A DNA stretch of 64,000 nt from Streptomyces sp. TBY4 (GTDB taxonomy: Bacteria > Actinomycetota > Actinomycetes > Streptomycetales > Streptomycetaceae): NCBI RefSeq assembly GCF_024213195.1, contig NZ_JANAVF010000007.1:103944-167943 (forward strand), in the 5' to 3' direction. Every line of letters begins with the position of its first letter. Positions within the stretch are counted from its first letter, which is position 1. Below are positions 17,189 through 24,548 of the stretch, in pieces. The position numbers and the translations under genes were made by a program. The notes under the pieces are model-generated. The model was not told the origin of the DNA, searched no databases, and saw nothing but the letters and a program-made list of their open reading frames with translations.

Positions 17189-17282
17189 GGAGCCGGGCAC
17201 CCGTCACGGGGGCGCCCGGCTCCGCCGCGTACGGAGCACACAGCGAAGGGCCGGGCCCCCCGACGGGGGAGCCCGGCCCTTC
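17189..17282. terminator. Tandem terminator hairpins between the das operon and nagB
   Basis: Two perfect stems: GGAGCCGGGC/GCCCGGCTCC (17189-17198 and 17214-17223), and an 11-base stem (17245-17255 and 17272-17282). They separate the converging das and nagB transcripts. Confidence 0.75.
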
Positions 17283-17300
17283 GGCGTGCGGCGGTGAGGC

Positions 17301-18086
17301 TTACAGACCCTGCCAGGCGGGCTTGTTGGCGTAGGTGTGCCGGAAGTAGTCCGCCAGCTTCAGCTTGGACGCGGCGGCCTCGTCCACGACCACCGTGGCG
17401 TGCCGGTGCAGCTGCAGCGCGGAAGCCGGTACGAGGGCGGACAGGGGGCCCTCGACGGTCTGCGCGACGGCCTCGGCCTTGCCCTCGCCGGTGGCCAGCA
17501 GGACCAGGTGGCGGGCGTCGAGGATGGTGCCGATGCCCTGGGTGATGACGTGGTGGGGCACCTGCTCTATGTCGTTGTCGAAGAAGCGCGCGTTGTCCAC
17601 GCGGGTCTGCTCCGTCAGCGTCTTGATGCGGGTGCGGGAGGCCAGCGAGGAGCAGGGCTCGTTGAAGCCGATGTGCCCGTCCGTGCCGATGCCGAGGAGC
17701 TGGAGGTCCACGCCGCCGGCCGCGGCGAGGGCGCGGTCGTAGGCGTCGCAGGCGCCCACGATGTCCTCGGCCGAGCCGTCCGGGCCCATGAAGGAGGCCT
17801 CGGACAGCCCCAGGGGCTCCACGACCTCGCGCAGGACCACGGCGCGGTAGGACTCCGGGTGGCCGGCCGGCAGGCCGACGTACTCGTCGAGCTGGCAGAC
17901 GCGGGCCTTGGAGGCGTCGACCTGTCCGGCCTTGACCTTGGCGGCCAGCGCCTCGTAGATGGGCAGCGGGGTAGAGCCGGTCGCCACGCCGAGCAGGGCG
18001 TCGGGCTTGCGGCGGACCAGGGCGGCCATGGCCTCCGCGATGAGCTCGCCGCCTGCCTTGGCGTCCGGGACGATGACAACTTCCAC
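17301..18086 (-). CDS. nagB: Glucosamine-6-phosphate deaminase
   Basis: Converts glucosamine-6-phosphate, the DasR inducer, to fructose-6-phosphate plus ammonia, ending GlcNAc catabolism. The 261-residue product carries VATGSTPLPIY (phosphate loop), CQLDEYVGL (catalytic Asp) and LLGIGTDGHIGFNEP (catalytic His region). The GTG start lies behind GGCAGG. A dre-like site lies 30 bases upstream, so DasR controls both import and breakdown. Because NagB consumes the molecule that releases DasR, it sets the length of the response. Confidence 0.95.
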   Translation of the reverse strand: MEVVIVPDAKAGGELIAEAMAALVRRKPDALLGVATGSTPLPIYEALAAKVKAGQVDASKARVCQLDEYVGLPAGHPESYRAVVLREVVEPLGLSEASFMGPDGSAEDIVGACDAYDRALAAAGGVDLQLLGIGTDGHIGFNEPCSSLASRTRIKTLTEQTRVDNARFFDNDIEQVPHHVITQGIGTILDARHLVLLATGEGKAEAVAQTVEGPLSALVPASALQLHRHATVVVDEAAASKLKLADYFRHTYANKPAWQGL

Positions 18087-18115
18087 GCGGGGCCTGCCGA
18101 TCTGGAGTGTGACGA

Positions 18116-18131
18116 TGTGGTATAGACCAAT
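18116..18131 (-). promoter_or_regulatory. nagB: DasR (dre) site upstream of nagB
   Basis: TGTGGTATAGACCAAT matches the dre core with one change (A for C at the centre). It lies 30 bases before the nagB start codon. Confidence 0.8.
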
Positions 18132-18539
18132 CTAGCAGAGGCGAGACCCCGTCGCCGGGTTTCGCACACACTCATGGTGGGCCGGATCCGCGGCTCCGGC
18201 CTGTCGGGCTCGGGGAGCGGCGGTACGGGTGCGTGGGGGCTCTACGGCGCTGCGCCGGAGCGGTGTGGCGGGAGGCGGCCCGGCGGGCGCTCTACGGCGC
18301 GGGGCGGGGCGGGAGGGGCTGGGGGCGGCGGCCCTGTGGGCCCGGCCGCGGCATTCCTCTGCGACATTCCTCTGGGCCACGGTGCCGGAGCGGGACCCTC
18401 AGCCCGCCCGGCACCGTAGCCCGGAGTACTTACGGCCGTCGGGTGTGCGGTGCCCGACAGCCGGTGGGAGGTGACGCGCGGTCAGGGCAGAGCGCGCGGT
18501 TACCTCGATCCGTCCTCCTGTGCGGGGAGGGCGGAAGTC
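18132..18539. other. Gene-free stretch upstream of nagB and the sensor kinase
   Basis: No convincing gene. It is extremely GC-rich with short direct repeats: GCTCTACGGCGC twice near 18239 and 18289, and CATTCCTCTG twice near 18352-18373. One large inverted repeat has 10-base arms, ACGGTGCCGG (18379-18388) and CCGGCACCGT (18408-18417), and may be a hairpin. Confidence 0.5.
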
Positions 18540-18567
18540 TTGATGCAATTGTGGACTAGACCAATCT
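18540..18567 (+). promoter_or_regulatory. Putative DasR-controlled promoter upstream of the sensor kinase
   Basis: TTGATG (18540-18545) and CAATCT (18562-18567) flank a dre-like site TGTGGACTAGACCAAT (18550-18565), which fills the promoter spacer. Transcription would begin near 18575, about 130 bases before the kinase gene. Confidence 0.55.
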
Positions 18568-18638
18568 GTTCTGTCCATCCAATGGAGCGACCCGGGTTAC
18601 CGTCGCTTCCTCCAAGCCTACGCGGAAGCGGGGTCTCC

Positions 18639-18658
18639 TGGATACTCCGGAGTATCCA
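18639..18658. promoter_or_regulatory. 20-bp perfect palindrome upstream of the sensor kinase
   Basis: TGGATACTCCGGAGTATCCA reads identically on both strands. It sits between the dre-like promoter and the kinase start, about 30 bases before the likely leaderless -10 box. It is a strong candidate operator; the cognate protein is unknown. Confidence 0.6.
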
Positions 18659-18686
18659 CGCTGAGGAAAGTCATGGCCCGTACCCG

Positions 18687-18701
18687 GGGTACGCTCGCCA
18701 C
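18687..18701 (+). promoter_or_regulatory. Likely leaderless promoter of the sensor kinase
   Basis: TACGCT (18690-18695) is followed by six bases and then GTG, placing the transcription start on the start codon. The overlapping GGGTAC (18687-18692) also resembles a SigB/SigH-type -10. Confidence 0.5.
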
Positions 18702-20180
18702 GTGCCCTCCATGAACGACCTCGTACGCCAGCACACCGCTCTCAGTGAAACCGACCTGGAGTGGCTCCACCTGCTGGTCTCGGAGTGGCAGCTGCTCTCC
18801 GACCTCTCCTTCGCCGACCTCGTGCTGTGGGTTCCCACGCTCGACGGCAGCCGGTACGTCTCCGTCGCGCAGATGCGCCCGAACACCGGCCCCACCTCGT
18901 ACCAGGACGACATGGTCGGCCACTTGGTCCCGCGCGGCCGGCGCCCGCTGCTCGACGCCGCGCTCGACGAGGGCCGCATCGTGCGCGAGGGCGACCCGGA
19001 GTGGCGCGAGGAGGTGCCGGTCCGCGTCGAGTCGATTCCCGTCCGCCGCGAGGGCCGGGTCCTCGGGGTGATCGCGCGCAACACCAACCTGCTCACTGTG
19101 CGTACACCCAGCCGGCTGGAGCTCACCTACCTCCAGTCCGCCTCCGACCTGGCCCAGATGATCGCGGCGGGCGCCTTCCCGTTCCCCGGCCAGCAGGTCG
19201 ACATGGACGCCTCCCCGCGGGTCGGCGACGGCCTGATCCGGCTCGACGCCGAGGGCGTGGTCACGTACGCCTCGCCGAACGCGCTCTCCGCCTACCACCG
19301 GCTCGGCCTCGCCTCCGACCTGGTCGGCCAGCACCTGGGCACCATCACCTCCGAACTCGCCCCCTCCCGCGGCCCGGTGGACGAGGCCCTGGTCAAGCTC
19401 GCCAGCGGCTGGGCCCCCCGCGAGACCGAGGCCGAGGGCAGCGGCGGGGTCATCCAGCTGCGGGCCATCCCGCTCAAGCCCAAGGGCACCCGGATCGGCT
19501 CGCTCGTCCTGTGCCGCGACGTCACGGAACTGCGCCGTCGCGAACGTGAATTGATCACCAAGGACGCGACCATCCGGGAGATCCACCACCGGGTCAAGAA
19601 CAACCTCCAGACCGTGGCCGCGCTCTTGCGCCTGCAGGCCCGCCGGATGGATTCGCCGCAGGGGCGGGAGGCGCTGAACGAAGCCGTCCGCCGTGTCGGA
19701 TCGATCGCGATCGTGCACGAGACGCTTTCTCAGAACCTGGACGAGCGGGTGGAGTTCGACGAGATCGCCGACCGCGTGATCGCGATGGTCGCCGAGATCT
19801 CCCCGGGCAAGGTCGCCTGCCGGCGCACCGGCCGCTTCGGAATCCTGGACGCGGAGGTGGCCACCCCGCTGTCGATGGTGCTGACGGAGATCCTCCAGAA
19901 CGCCCTGGAGCACGCCTTCACCCAGGGGGAGGGCGGCACCGTGGAGGTGTCCGCGGCCCGTTCGGGCAGCGGCCGCGACGACGCCCGGCTGCTGATCTCG
20001 GTGGTCGACGACGGCTGCGGTCTGCCCGAGGGCTTCGACCCCCAGCGGGCCGGGAACCTCGGGCTGCAGATCGTACGGACCCTGGTGGAGGGCGAGCTCG
20101 GCGGCACCTTCGACATGGTCGCGTCCGAGCCGCGCGGCACCAAGGTCGTCCTCGACATACCGGCGAGCCCGCAGAAGTAG
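18702..20180 (+). CDS. Cytosolic sensor histidine kinase (HWE/HisKA_2 type with GAF- and PAS-like sensors)
   Basis: A soluble 492-residue kinase. A GAF-like N-terminal domain (about 1-160) is followed by a PAS-like domain (about 180-280, ending in LCRDVTELRRRE). The HisKA_2 phosphoacceptor block is EIHHRVKNNLQTVAALLRLQ, with the phospho-His in IHHRVKN, and the ATPase has the N box LTEILQNALEHAF and G boxes VDDGCGLP and GNLGLQIV. There is no membrane helix, so it senses an internal signal. GTG 18702 stands exactly six bases after TACGCT and suggests a leaderless mRNA; ATG 18711 is the alternative. No response regulator is adjacent, so it is an orphan kinase. Upstream DNA holds a DasR-like site and a palindrome. 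Confidence 0.9.
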   Translation: MPSMNDLVRQHTALSETDLEWLHLLVSEWQLLSDLSFADLVLWVPTLDGSRYVSVAQMRPNTGPTSYQDDMVGHLVPRGRRPLLDAALDEGRIVREGDPEWREEVPVRVESIPVRREGRVLGVIARNTNLLTVRTPSRLELTYLQSASDLAQMIAAGAFPFPGQQVDMDASPRVGDGLIRLDAEGVVTYASPNALSAYHRLGLASDLVGQHLGTITSELAPSRGPVDEALVKLASGWAPRETEAEGSGGVIQLRAIPLKPKGTRIGSLVLCRDVTELRRRERELITKDATIREIHHRVKNNLQTVAALLRLQARRMDSPQGREALNEAVRRVGSIAIVHETLSQNLDERVEFDEIADRVIAMVAEISPGKVACRRTGRFGILDAEVATPLSMVLTEILQNALEHAFTQGEGGTVEVSAARSGSGRDDARLLISVVDDGCGLPEGFDPQRAGNLGLQIVRTLVEGELGGTFDMVASEPRGTKVVLDIPASPQK

Positions 20181-20254
20181 CGCGCCGGCCCGGTGACTCA
20201 GGGTGATGTCACGGACGGTGACGCCCTGGGCTGCGCACCGGGCCCGGACAGCAC

Positions 20255-20291
20255 TGAACCCCGGACCGAATGGTTTTCGGTACGGGGTTCA
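20255..20291. terminator. Terminator between the kinase and wblE
   Basis: Stem of TGAACCCCG and ACCGAA pairing with TTCGGT and CGGGGTTCA (20255-20270 with 20276-20291), with one internal mismatch and a 5-base loop. It serves two converging genes. Confidence 0.7.
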
Positions 20292-20355
20292 AGAGCACGT
20301 TGCTGAGCGCTTATATGGGTACTACGCGCTGCGGCTCGAGGCTCGAAAGTCGATG

Positions 20356-20613
20356 TCAGGCGGTTGCGTTGCGCGCCCGATTGCGAGCGGCGCGGCGCTT
20401 CATTGCGCGGCGCTCGTCCTCGCTGAGACCGCCCCAGACACCGGAGTCCTGACCGGACTCGAGCGCCCACTGCAGGCACTGCTCCATGACGGGGCAACGG
20501 CGGCAGACGGCCTTGGCTTCCTCGATCTGCAGCAGCGCAGGACCGGTGTTGCCGATGGGGAAGAAGAGTTCCGGGTCTTCCTCGCGGCAAACGGCGTTGT
20601 GACGCCAGTCCAT
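20356..20613 (-). CDS. wblE: WhiB-like iron-sulphur transcription factor WblE (WhiB1 orthologue)
   Basis: An 85-residue protein with the four cluster-binding cysteines at 9, 37, 40 and 46 (C...CxxC...C), the same positions as in M. tuberculosis WhiB1. It also has the GVWGG turn (58-62) and a basic C-terminus for DNA contact. Wbl proteins bind region 4 of the principal sigma factor; WhiB1 is essential and its 4Fe-4S cluster reacts with nitric oxide. An nsrR/hmpA nitric-oxide defence pair lies 7 kb away. ATG 20613 has GGAG five bases before it. It is preceded by a 300-bp regulatory stretch, consistent with complex control. Confidence 0.95.
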   Translation of the reverse strand: MDWRHNAVCREEDPELFFPIGNTGPALLQIEEAKAVCRRCPVMEQCLQWALESGQDSGVWGGLSEDERRAMKRRAARNRARNATA

Positions 20614-20918
20614 GGCTGCTCCATCTCCTTGTATTGCGGGCAGGTTGCTTGTGAATGTGAACGCTTTCACGAATCCCTTCGTGAGGGAAGGGAGACCGCC
20701 CAGTTTGGGGAAAAACTCGCCCTGGGCTGCCGGAGATTCGTGGAGGGGTTCTGGCGGTCTGTGTGGGTGCCGGGTTCTGCGGGCTGTCCCGATCGCCATG
20801 TAGAGATTCGCAAACCTCGGACGGGGATACAACCCCTTCCGGAAAGTTTTTTTTGATTCGTCGGTGTCTACTAGGTCACAGCCCTACTTCCTAGGGGTGG
20901 ACCGGCGTGTAAACGTTC
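20614..20918. other. Regulatory stretch upstream of wblE
   Basis: No gene seen. On the wblE strand TTGTAT-17-GAATCT is a possible promoter. There is an A8 tract (20848-20855 region), odd in such GC-rich DNA, next to the TTCCGGAA palindrome, and CCTAGG and ACTAGGTC motifs near 20870-20895. Confidence 0.4.
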
Positions 20919-20947
20919 GAGTGGAAGGACTTTCGGCCCTTCCACTC
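20919..20947 (-). terminator. Terminator of the lipid kinase gene
   Basis: GAGTGGAAGG (20919-20928) pairs with CCTTCCACTC (20938-20947). The right arm overlaps the stop codon of the upstream gene on the - strand. Confidence 0.65.
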
Positions 20948-21911
20948 ACACAATCACACGCAGTGCACGGCGTACGCCTGTGAACCGAACGCTGGTGCGC
21001 AGACCGAGGTGGTCTCCGTCCATCTGGAACGGAAGCGGCACCTTCGAATGCAAGGTGAAGTCGGTCAGATCGTGCAGAGACACCGCGTGCTTGCCGTGCG
21101 GACCGCGCTCAGGAGTCGAGGTCAGGAGCTGTGTCGCGTAGCGAGCGACCGCCGGAGTTGACAAACGGTTCAGTGCCAATACGTCAAGTGCGGTATCGAA
21201 CGACGCCTCCGGGGAGGCGTACAGCGGCCGATTGCCCAGATATGTCCAGGGTGACGTGTTGCACACTATCGACAGCACCAGGTCCGTCACCGGATCCGCA
21301 CCGGGCCGTTCCAGCGTCACCGTGCCGTGCCGGCGGTTGGGCTCTTCCCAGAACTGGCGCATCAGCTGTCGCACGTACAGGGCATGGGTCGAACGCTTGC
21401 CCCGTTCCCGCTGCTGTTCGACGCGGCCCACGACGCCCGCGTCGAAGCCGAAGCCCGCGCAGAAGGTGAACCAGCGCGCCGGAACCGACTCGTCCTCCGT
21501 GCACGGGGTGCCGGCCGCGAGCCCGAGGCCCACCGTGCGTTCGCGCCGCTCCCGCAGCGCGTCCAGCAGGGCGCCGGTCGCCTCGACCGCGTCGTTGGGC
21601 AGGCCGAGCGCGCGGGCGAAGACATTGGTGGAGCCGCCGGGGACCACCGCGAGTCCGGGCAGCCGGTCCGGATCGGGGCCCTCGTGCAGCAGTCCGTTGA
21701 CCACTTCGTTGACGGTGCCGTCACCGCCCAGGGCCACCACCAGGTCCATGCCGGTCTCGGCCGCCCTGCGGCCCAGGTCCCGGGCGTGGCCGCGGTACTC
21801 GGTGGTGACCGCCTCCAGCTTCATCTCGCTGGCGAGCGCGTGGGTCAGGACGTCGCGCGTGCGCGCACTGGTGGTCGTCGCTGCTGGGTTGGCCACGAGG
21901 AGTGCACGCAT
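20946..21911 (-). CDS. Diacylglycerol/lipid kinase, YegS/DgkB family
   Basis: A 321-residue cytoplasmic kinase expected to phosphorylate a lipid such as diacylglycerol with ATP. It has the signature GGDGTVNEVVNGLL (about 63-76), PGGSTNVFARALGLP (about 92-106) and the C-terminal MDGDHLG, which completes the two-domain DAGK fold. N-terminal MRALLVANPAA is the usual beta strand plus Asn-Pro. ATG 21911 is divergent from the membrane-protein gene at 21996, with 84 bases between. The natural substrate is not predictable from sequence. Confidence 0.9.
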   Translation of the reverse strand: MRALLVANPAATTTSARTRDVLTHALASEMKLEAVTTEYRGHARDLGRRAAETGMDLVVALGGDGTVNEVVNGLLHEGPDPDRLPGLAVVPGGSTNVFARALGLPNDAVEATGALLDALRERRERTVGLGLAAGTPCTEDESVPARWFTFCAGFGFDAGVVGRVEQQRERGKRSTHALYVRQLMRQFWEEPNRRHGTVTLERPGADPVTDLVLSIVCNTSPWTYLGNRPLYASPEASFDTALDVLALNRLSTPAVARYATQLLTSTPERGPHGKHAVSLHDLTDFTLHSKVPLPFQMDGDHLGLRTSVRFTGVRRALRVIV

Positions 21912-21983
21912 GGACGCCAGCCTACCGACCCGTTCATACGCATCCCATACTGGCCGTCCCCTTCGGGACGGGAGGGGCGCGGC

Positions 21984-21995
21984 TACCCTGCTGGG
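21984..21995 (+). promoter_or_regulatory. Likely leaderless promoter, TACCCT six bases before GTG
   Basis: TACCCT at 21984-21989 is followed by GCTGGG and then GTG 21996. No ribosome site is present upstream. Confidence 0.45.
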
Positions 21996-22442
21996 GTGAG
22001 TACGAAGCCCACCCCCACCGAGTCCGCCGTCCCCGCCCCGCTGCCGCGCCGGCTGACCGCGGCCGCCGCACTGAACGCGCTGCAGGGGCTGGCCCTGGCC
22101 TGCTTCGGCGTCTACATGCTGTACGTGGGCATCGCCGGCGCCCCCGACTCCCCGCAGCAGGCCGAGACCGGCGGGGTCACCCTGCTCGTCCTCGCCGCGC
22201 TGCCGCTGACCGCGGCGCGCGGACTGCTCCTGGGCCGCCGCTGGAGCCGCGGTCCGGCGGTGATCACCCAGGTGATGTCCCTGCCGGTGGCCCTGACGCT
22301 GTGGAGCGGCGGCGGCGCGCTGAAGACCGGCTCGGTGTTCCTGGCGCTGGCCGCGGTGGCCGTCCTCGTACTCCTGGTGAACCCCACGGCGACCGAGGCG
22401 CTGGTGCGCACCGCCGCCGGGCCGGGCGAGCAGACCCGGTAG
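21996..22442 (+). CDS. Small four-helix membrane protein
   Basis: A 148-residue hydrophobic protein with about four helices (near 21-43, 58-75, 80-97 and 104-122) and a short Pro/Thr-rich cytoplasmic N-terminus. I do not recognise a functional motif. GTG 21996 is chosen because TACCCT lies six bases before it and the frame upstream reads antisense to the lipid kinase. It converges on sigH, with a shared terminator after it. Confidence 0.75.
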   Translation: MSTKPTPTESAVPAPLPRRLTAAAALNALQGLALACFGVYMLYVGIAGAPDSPQQAETGGVTLLVLAALPLTAARGLLLGRRWSRGPAVITQVMSLPVALTLWSGGGALKTGSVFLALAAVAVLVLLVNPTATEALVRTAAGPGEQTR

Positions 22443-22460
22443 CGGTACCCGGTAGCAGGT

Positions 22461-22497
22461 ACGGAGGCCCGTTCCCCGGTGGGGAACGGGCCTCCGT
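22461..22497. terminator. Bidirectional terminator between the membrane protein and sigH
   Basis: Perfect 17-base arms (22461-22477 and 22481-22497) with the three-base loop GGT. Confidence 0.85.
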
Positions 22498-22518
22498 GTT
22501 CTTGAGCCTCCTGCGTTC

Positions 22519-23580
22519 CTACTCCTCGACCAGCAGCTTCTCGCGGAGCTGGGCCAGGGTGCGGGCCAGCAGCCGGGAGACGTGCATCTGGGAGATGCCG
22601 ACCTCCTGCGCGATCTGCGACTGGGTCATGTTGCCGAAGAACCGCAGCAGCAGGATCCGCTTCTCCCGCGGCGGCAGCCCTTCGAGCAGCGGCTTGAGGG
22701 ACTCGCGGTACTCGACGCCCTCCAGCGCCTCGTCCTCCGACCCCAGGGTGTCCGCGACCGCCGGCGATTCGTCGTCGGTGTCCGGGACGTCCAGCGAGAG
22801 CGTGCTGTAGGCATTGGCCGATTCCAGGCCCTCCAGCACCTCCTCCTCGGAGATCCCCAGCCGCTCGGCCAGCTCGTGCACCGTGGGGGAGCGGCCGTGC
22901 TGCTGCGAGAGTTCCGCCGTCGCCGTGGTCAGCGAGAGCCGCAGCTCCTGCAGGCGCCGGGGGACCCGTACCGCCCAGCCCTTGTCGCGGAAGTGGCGCT
23001 TGATCTCGCCGACCACCGTGGGCGTGGCGTACGTGGAGAACTCGACCCCGCGGTCCGGGTCGAAGCGGTCCACCGACTTGATCAGACCGATGGTGGCGAC
23101 CTGGGTCAGGTCGTCCAGCGGCTCGCCGCGGTTGCGGAAGCGCCGGGCCAGGTGCTCGACCAGCGGCAGGTGCATCCGTACGAGCCGGTTGCGCAGCTCC
23201 GCCTTCTCCGGGGAGCCGTCGGGCAGCGCCCGGAGCTCGATGAAGAGGGCCCGCGCACCGCTGCGGTCGCGCGGATCCGGCAGGGGCGCCGGCGCCGTGA
23301 ACACCGGAGCCCGCAGGGCTTCCGCGGGGTCCGCGGCCGGGGCCGGGGCCGCCGACGGGGCCGTGGCAGCGGCCCCCGGTGGCTGGACCGGCAGTGTCTG
23401 GTCGTGCTGGTTCTCGCTCACAGGGCCCGCCCGTCGCTCCGCCGAGTCCAAAAAGCCGTCATCCGCATCCGTGTCAGCCGGGTGCGGCCGGGCGTGCTGC
23501 TGCTCCGGAATGCCGCCGTCGACCTCGTGTCCTACCCGGGGCCGATCCCCGCCCCGCACCGGGACCTCCCCGCCGCTCAC
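22519..23580 (-). CDS. sigH: SigB/SigF-family stress sigma factor (SigH type)
   Basis: Directs RNA polymerase to stress and development promoters. The conserved core begins near RALFIELRALPDGS. Region 2 contains LVRMHLPLVEHLARRF, then DDLTQVATIGLIKSVDRFDPDRG and FSTYATPTVVGEIKRHFRDKGW; region 4 is PPREKRILLLRFFGNMTQSQIAQEVGISQMHVSR. GTG 23580 overlaps the prsH stop (GTGA), giving a coupled 353-residue form with a Pro/Ala-rich leader. An internal GTG at 23421 would give about 300 residues. S. coelicolor SigH is known in several sizes from alternative starts and processing, so both may be used. Convergent with the small membrane-protein gene. Confidence 0.93.
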   Translation of the reverse strand: MSGGEVPVRGGDRPRVGHEVDGGIPEQQHARPHPADTDADDGFLDSAERRAGPVSENQHDQTLPVQPPGAAATAPSAAPAPAADPAEALRAPVFTAPAPLPDPRDRSGARALFIELRALPDGSPEKAELRNRLVRMHLPLVEHLARRFRNRGEPLDDLTQVATIGLIKSVDRFDPDRGVEFSTYATPTVVGEIKRHFRDKGWAVRVPRRLQELRLSLTTATAELSQQHGRSPTVHELAERLGISEEEVLEGLESANAYSTLSLDVPDTDDESPAVADTLGSEDEALEGVEYRESLKPLLEGLPPREKRILLLRFFGNMTQSQIAQEVGISQMHVSRLLARTLAQLREKLLVEE

Positions 23581-23990
23581 GCCGGGCCTGGTCCCGCGCC
23601 GCGCTGTTTGTAGAGGCTGATGCTCACCGTCTTGTTCTCCTCGACCGTGGCCTCGACCTTCCCGGCGAGAGCCGAGAGGACCGTCCACGCGAACGTGTCG
23701 CGCTCCGGCGCCCGGCCGTCGGTGGTCGGGGCGGAGACGGTCACCTCCAGCGAATCGTCCACCAACCGGAAGACGCAGCTGAGGACGGAGCCGGGCACGG
23801 CCTGCTGGAGCAGGATCGCGCAGGCCTCGTCCACCGCGATGCGGAGGTCCTCGATCTCGTCGAGGGTGAAGTCCAAACGTGCCGCGAGGCCGGCCGTGGC
23901 CGTCCGCAGCACCGACAGGTAGGCACCCGCAGCGGGCAGCCGGACTTCCACGAAGTCCTGGGTCCCGGGCTCGCCTGCGATCTGGGACAC
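23577..23990 (-). CDS. prsH: RsbW-like anti-sigma factor kinase (PrsH/UshX type)
   Basis: A 137-residue GHKL ATPase that binds and inactivates SigH. The N box is DEIEDLRIAVDEACAILLQQA; the G boxes are reduced, as in other anti-sigma kinases of this size. GTG 23990 lies behind GGAGG with a five-base gap. It is translated just before sigH with a four-base overlap, the usual arrangement for an antagonist and its sigma factor. In S. coelicolor the partner is released in response to osmotic and other stress. The region upstream (23991-24220) should hold several sigH-operon promoters; TAGCGT on the - strand at 24033-24028 is one -10 candidate. Confidence 0.9.
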   Translation of the reverse strand: MSQIAGEPGTQDFVEVRLPAAGAYLSVLRTATAGLAARLDFTLDEIEDLRIAVDEACAILLQQAVPGSVLSCVFRLVDDSLEVTVSAPTTDGRAPERDTFAWTVLSALAGKVEATVEENKTVSISLYKQRGAGPGPA

Positions 23991-24224
23991 CCTCACCTCC
24001 AAGGTGGTACGAGCTCTGTTCGCCGTGACGCTATCGCGATCCGGGCGATCGTGTCGCGGCACCCCTGTCGGAGGGTGCACACCCCCTTGCGCACAGCTGC
24101 ACACAGCTGGCCGAAAGGCCGTGCCTGCGACCAGTGACTGATGGTAAGCCCATGGGTACGCACAGTGGCTAGGGGTCTGCGGGCCCAAATCAGGGGAACC
24201 GGCGGAGGGTTGACCTACCCCGCT

Positions 24225-24485
24225 TCAGACGATCGAACCGTCGACAAAACACCAACGCCAGGTCTCGCCCGGTTCGAAGCTGCGCATCACCGGATGTCCG
24301 GTCTCGCGGTGGTGCGCCGTGGCGTGCCGGTGGGGCGAGGAGTCGCAGCAGCCGACGTGCCCGCACGCCAGGCACAGGCGGAGCTGGACGGGATGGCTGC
24401 CGTCAGCCAGACATTCGGGGCAGGTCTGGGCAAGCGGGGCCGGCTCGGGGCGCGGCAGTTCGGCAACGTGCGTGCACTCGCTCAT
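24225..24485 (-). CDS. UBP-type zinc-finger protein
   Basis: An 86-residue protein that is almost entirely one UBP-type zinc finger: CxxC at 22/25, CLACGHVGCC with cysteines at 38, 41, 46 and 47, then HxH and HH around 52-59 and His64. In eukaryotes this fold binds the free C-terminus of ubiquitin; its bacterial ligand is unknown. ATG 24485 precedes a Pro-rich linker. It is divergent from a Na+/H+ antiporter gene 63 bases away. Stand-alone or fused UBP fingers often accompany CPA1 antiporters in actinobacteria, which suggests a regulatory role for the transporter. Confidence 0.88.
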   Translation of the reverse strand: MSECTHVAELPRPEPAPLAQTCPECLADGSHPVQLRLCLACGHVGCCDSSPHRHATAHHRETGHPVMRSFEPGETWRWCFVDGSIV

Positions 24486-24548
24486 GATGGCCAGCGTACT
24501 GAGGTGTGGGCGCCCGGGATGACGTGACTCAAGCGAGGGTGATCTTCG

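Noticed and set aside
20255..20291. Possible tRNA-like fold (GAACCCCG ... CGGGGTTC resembles a T arm)
   Set aside because: The stem is too long, no acceptor stem, anticodon or CCA can be placed; position between converging genes suits a terminator.
22519..23688. Longer sigH start at 23688
   Set aside because: Would overlap prsH by 112 bases without a ribosome site; GTG 23580 overlaps the prsH stop in the classic four-base way.
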